Part shown: positions 28,831-31,820 of the stretch, in pieces
Layout of the letters: each line of letters begins with the position of its first letter
Position numbering within the stretch: position 1 is the stretch's first letter
From: a virus
DNA: 31,820 bases
Strand: one strand, 5' to 3'
Virus record (IMG/VR): IMGVR_UViG_3300046532_001206
Span: 1 to 31,820 of that record
Notes under the pieces: model-generated
Told to the model about the DNA's origin: nothing
Databases searched by the model: none
What the model saw: only the letters and a program-made list of their open reading frames with translations
Program-made: the position numbers and the translations under genes

Positions 28831-29844
28831 ATGCTACTGACTCATACTAATTCTGTTTATTCAGAAAAGTTGACTTTATTAGATCATATTCCATATCCTC
28901 AGTATGTTCATCAAGTCGGAAATGGAGGAGGCAAGTTAGTTACAAAAGGAATTAAACTAGTAGCTAGCGAATTAGTACGATATGTTCTTACAGGTAAACA
29001 TGGAGCTGCCCCTGGAACTCGGGATTATATTAAAAAATTATTAGCTACTCCTACTCGTAAAGTAGGGTTAATATTAGCTTCAGGCAGTACTTGTTGGATG
29101 GGGTACACAACATGTATTCCTAAAACTGATCAGTATCCTGTGTTTAGATTAGCACCTATGGCAGTTACTCAAGTATACGCTGGGTATTTAGCTAGTCAAT
29201 TAGGATCTTTTGATTATATATCAACAGATAGTGTAAGTTGTATTAGTGGGCATTCTGCTTGGTATACTGCTTACACTTTATTGCAATTAGAGCGTCTTGA
29301 CGCAGTTGTAGTTATCGCAGTAGATAATGGGCTTTCAGAAGAATACTTACATGTATTTGGCGAACATGAATTAAGTAAATTAGCTAATGAAGAAGATAAC
29401 TTAGATATTATTAAATTTCACTTAGGACAAGCATGCAATATATCAGTATTTGAAAGTGAATCGTGTAATTACAATACAAACAACAATGTATTAGCTAAAA
29501 TTAAAGATATACATATAGCAGCGGAATATCATGTGTCTCCATTAGGTATTTCATGTGAAGGCATTGGATATAAAAAAGTAATGACTAGAGTTAATACAGA
29601 TAATATTGATTTTATAAAAACTCATAGTACTTTTTCAAATGATAATGATATAGAAAGTAAGTTAATTAAAGATATATTTGGAGATATTAAAACAATTAAC
29701 TATAAATTACGCATTGGCCATACTATGGGAGTGTCTACTGCTGTAGAAACAGCATTAGCAGTACAAGAAGAATCTGGTAAGTTTCTTAGCTTAGGAGCTG
29801 GTATGGGTAATACATTTTCATCTGCTGTAGTGGAGATTTTATAA
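28831..29844 (+). CDS. Compact beta-ketoacyl synthase
   Basis: 337 residues from ATG 28831, one base past the carrier-protein stop. Conserved features: active Cys137 in DSVSCISGHSA, H265 in FIKTHSTFSNDND, K292 and H297 in YKLRIGHTMG, E306 and the C-terminal SLGAGMGNTFSSA. The spacing K292-H297 and H297-E306 equals FabF K335-H340-E349. Usual FabF-type enzymes are ~410 residues, so the N-terminal region is trimmed. It should condense acyl and malonyl groups on a carrier protein. With the carrier directly upstream, this is the core of a fatty-acid- or polyketide-like step. A non-condensing (chain-length-factor) role is unlikely because Cys is present. Confidence 0.9.
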   Translation: MLLTHTNSVYSEKLTLLDHIPYPQYVHQVGNGGGKLVTKGIKLVASELVRYVLTGKHGAAPGTRDYIKKLLATPTRKVGLILASGSTCWMGYTTCIPKTDQYPVFRLAPMAVTQVYAGYLASQLGSFDYISTDSVSCISGHSAWYTAYTLLQLERLDAVVVIAVDNGLSEEYLHVFGEHELSKLANEEDNLDIIKFHLGQACNISVFESESCNYNTNNNVLAKIKDIHIAAEYHVSPLGISCEGIGYKKVMTRVNTDNIDFIKTHSTFSNDNDIESKLIKDIFGDIKTINYKLRIGHTMGVSTAVETALAVQEESGKFLSLGAGMGNTFSSAVVEIL

Positions 29845-30185
29845 TGATATTTGCGCATAGTAGTTTAATACAAGAAGGAGAAGCTGTTTTATTTTATAGA
29901 TTTAATCGTGCTTTGAATGGCTATATGGTAGCAGGGTTATATATTGCTCCTGATATGGTATCTAAAATGAATTTTGCTAAAGTATGGAAATATTTTGTGT
30001 CTGAAATAGTACAAGCAGATGATATATATTGTACTATTTCTTTAGATGTAATGAATTCTATGTTTAAAAAATATATAGATTATCACAGTACAGTAGATGG
30101 TATTAAGATATATAAAGTTGATAAGTTTCTTAAAAAGAAATACAGTAGCTATGATAAACATATAGCAAGTGTTACTAAGCCATAA
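29844..30185 (+). CDS. Hypothetical protein between ketosynthase and portal
   Basis: 113 residues. Starts at an ATG overlapping the ketosynthase stop (TAATG). Sequence features: EGEAVLFYRFNRALNGYMVA, APDMVSKMNFAKVWKYFVSE, CTISLDVMNSMFKKYIDY and a basic C-terminus (KFLKKKYSSYDKH). The alternating helix/strand pattern recalls phage acetyltransferase-fold (GNAT) proteins near the portal, but the acyl-CoA-binding motif is not visible. Could be an acyltransferase partner of the upstream genes or a structural helper; not assigned. Confidence 0.62.
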   Translation: MIFAHSSLIQEGEAVLFYRFNRALNGYMVAGLYIAPDMVSKMNFAKVWKYFVSEIVQADDIYCTISLDVMNSMFKKYIDYHSTVDGIKIYKVDKFLKKKYSSYDKHIASVTKP

Positions 30186-30210
30186 AATATAGTTAATAGG
30201 TAATAAAGAT

Positions 30211-31820
30211 ATGAGTCATGAAGATGATCCTAATTTAGATACAACTGAAACAGATGCTGCTAGTTTAGTAGATTGGGAAAACCCGCCTACTCTTGCAGAG
30301 CTTAAAGCAGATTATGATTCTGCTCGAGTAGCTCATCAAGTTCATACTGATGAAGTAGATGCTTGGTTAAGAGTACTTAATGGGGAACAAACAATTAATG
30401 CAAAGAGAGGTCGTTCTAAACTCGTACCTCGATTAGCGCGTAAACAAGCTGAATGGCGTTACGCTGCTTTATCAGAACCATTCCTATCTACAGATGATTT
30501 ATTTAACACTTCCCCTCAAACTTTTGAAGATAAAGAAGCAGCAGTACAAAATGGTATGTTATTAAATTACCAGCTTAACTGCCGTATGGATAAAGTAAGT
30601 TTTATTGATAACTATATTCGTACAGCTGTAGATGAAGGTACTGTAGTTGTACGTGTAGGTTGGGAATTTGAAGAAGATAAACGTAAAGTCTATACAGATA
30701 TAATAGAAGTGCAAGTAGTTGCGGGCCCAGATGGGCAACCTATTCAACAAGAAGTTAAAACAGGTGAAAAAGCGTCAACAAAAACTATTACTACTAAGAA
30801 TCAACCAGTATTAACAGTATGTGATTATAACAATTTAGTATTAGATCCTACTTGTGAAGGGGATATAGAAAAAGCTAATTTTGCTGTGTTTAGTTTTGAA
30901 ACTTCATTATCAGAACTTAAAAAAGATGGACGGTATAAAAATCTTGATGATATTAACTTTGAAAGTGCTTCAGTATTGTCTGAACCTGATCATGCAGTTA
31001 ATTCAGATGATGATTCTTTTACATTTAAAGATAAAGCACGTAAGAAAGTTATTGCTCGTGAATACTGGGGATATTGGGATATTGATGATACTGGGGAGGT
31101 TAAACCTTTTGTAGCTACTTGGGTAGGTAGTACTTTTATTAGATTAGAAGAAAATCCTTATCCAGATAAAAAACTTCCTTTTGTATTAGTTCAATACCTA
31201 CCTAGACGTAAAAATATATACGGAGAACCAGATGCAGCTCTTATCGAAGATAATCAAAAAATCGTGGGTGCTGTTACTCGTGGCATTATTGACATTATTG
31301 GCCGTAGCGCTAGTGGGCAACAAGGTATTAGAAAAGATGCCCTTGATGTAACTAACGCTCGTAAATTTGAACGAGGTGAAGATTACAAGTTTAATGCTAA
31401 TGTAGATCCTAAACAAGCATTTCATATGGAGATATACCCTGAGATTCCCCGGTCTGCTCTTGAAGTATTAAACATGCAAAATAACGATGCTGAAGCATTA
31501 ACAGGTGTTAAAGCATTTACTCAAGGTATTTCAGGACAAGCTTTAGGAGCTACAGCTACTGGTATTAGATCAGCACTTGATGCTACATCTAAACGGGAGC
31601 TAGGTATTTTACGCAGATTGTCTAATGGGTTAAATCAAATTGGACGTAAAGTTATTTCTATGAATTCAGAATTCTTAGAAGATGAAGAAATTATTCGCAT
31701 CACTAATGAAGAATTTGTAGCAATTAACCGCAATGACTTAGGTGGTAAATATGATATTAAGCTTAATATTTCTACTGCTGAAGCGGATGAGCAAAAAGCT
31801 AGTGAGTTAGCTTTTATGCT
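30211..31820 (+). CDS. Portal protein, N-terminal 536 residues (cut by window edge)
   Basis: Starts MSHEDDPNLDTTETDAASLV and remains open to the edge. VDAWLRVLNGEQ near residue 49, KLVPRLARKQAEWRYAALSE, FIDNYIRTAVDEGTVVVRVG, LPFVLVQYLPRRKNIYGEPD, LIEDNQKIVGAVTRGIIDII and the long helix ATGIRSALDATSKRELGILR followed by RLSNGLNQIGRKVI match podovirus-type portal proteins. It forms the 12-subunit DNA gate to which terminase and connector bind. Only a weak TAGG precedes the start, but the N-terminus and frame are convincing. Confidence 0.9.
   Translation, partial: MSHEDDPNLDTTETDAASLVDWENPPTLAELKADYDSARVAHQVHTDEVDAWLRVLNGEQTINAKRGRSKLVPRLARKQAEWRYAALSEPFLSTDDLFNTSPQTFEDKEAAVQNGMLLNYQLNCRMDKVSFIDNYIRTAVDEGTVVVRVGWEFEEDKRKVYTDIIEVQVVAGPDGQPIQQEVKTGEKASTKTITTKNQPVLTVCDYNNLVLDPTCEGDIEKANFAVFSFETSLSELKKDGRYKNLDDINFESASVLSEPDHAVNSDDDSFTFKDKARKKVIAREYWGYWDIDDTGEVKPFVATWVGSTFIRLEENPYPDKKLPFVLVQYLPRRKNIYGEPDAALIEDNQKIVGAVTRGIIDIIGRSASGQQGIRKDALDVTNARKFERGEDYKFNANVDPKQAFHMEIYPEIPRSALEVLNMQNNDAEALTGVKAFTQGISGQALGATATGIRSALDATSKRELGILRRLSNGLNQIGRKVISMNSEFLEDEEIIRITNEEFVAINRNDLGGKYDIKLNISTAEADEQKASELAFM

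Overview
The window reads as part of a strictly lytic, AT-rich tailed-phage genome. The hallmarks are a T7-type single-subunit RNA polymerase (cut by the left edge), a large terminase, a portal protein (cut by the right edge), a long tail-fibre/adhesin region and a lysis cassette. No integrase, repressor, tRNA, IS element or CRISPR array was seen. The glycine-rich adhesins and small 'FAEID' tail proteins resemble those I know from marine phages infecting Gram-negative bacteria; signal peptides and a lipobox protein also fit a Gram-negative host. The host cannot be named from the sequence. The RNA polymerase and portal suggest a podovirus, but this is an inference.

Layout. Positions 1-4937 are a leftward cluster of small genes (many 28-75 aa). 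It carries an HU-like protein, a dATP/dGTP diphosphohydrolase-family protein and, last, the RNA polymerase behind an intrinsic terminator. Positions 4938-5409 form a non-coding control region with candidate promoters, hairpins, 30-32 bp repeats and palindromes, an AT-rich stretch and divergent transcription; it may be the replication origin. Positions 5410-8862 hold a RepL-like winged-helix protein, a B12-binding radical SAM enzyme, an AlkB-like oxygenase and a second winged-helix protein. Positions 8849-11777 encode a likely small terminase, a FabZ-type dehydratase, a membrane peptide and the large terminase, followed by a strong terminator. Positions 11876-23256 are connector and tail genes, including three adhesin-plus-accessory cassettes. 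Positions 23253-27942 hold secreted proteins, membrane/coiled-coil proteins, holin candidates, a spanin-like lipoprotein and a nuclease. An M15 endolysin lies alone on the minus strand at 27943-28305. Positions 28455-31820 encode an acyl carrier protein, a ketosynthase, an unknown protein and the portal.

The most unusual content is a set of acyl-chain genes inside the packaging/structural operons: a carrier protein with its DSL serine, a compact beta-ketoacyl synthase with an intact Cys-His-His triad, and a FabZ dehydratase with its catalytic His and Glu. No ketoreductase, enoyl reductase or malonyl transferase is visible, so host enzymes would have to complete any cycle. Together with the radical SAM enzyme, this suggests that the phage redirects or modifies host acyl chains late in infection. 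That is a hypothesis; the residues are what the sequence shows. A second unusual feature is a group of four intergenic hairpins at 3967-5225 that share an invariant CTGGAGG heptamer (stem-closing pair plus loop) while their stems differ.
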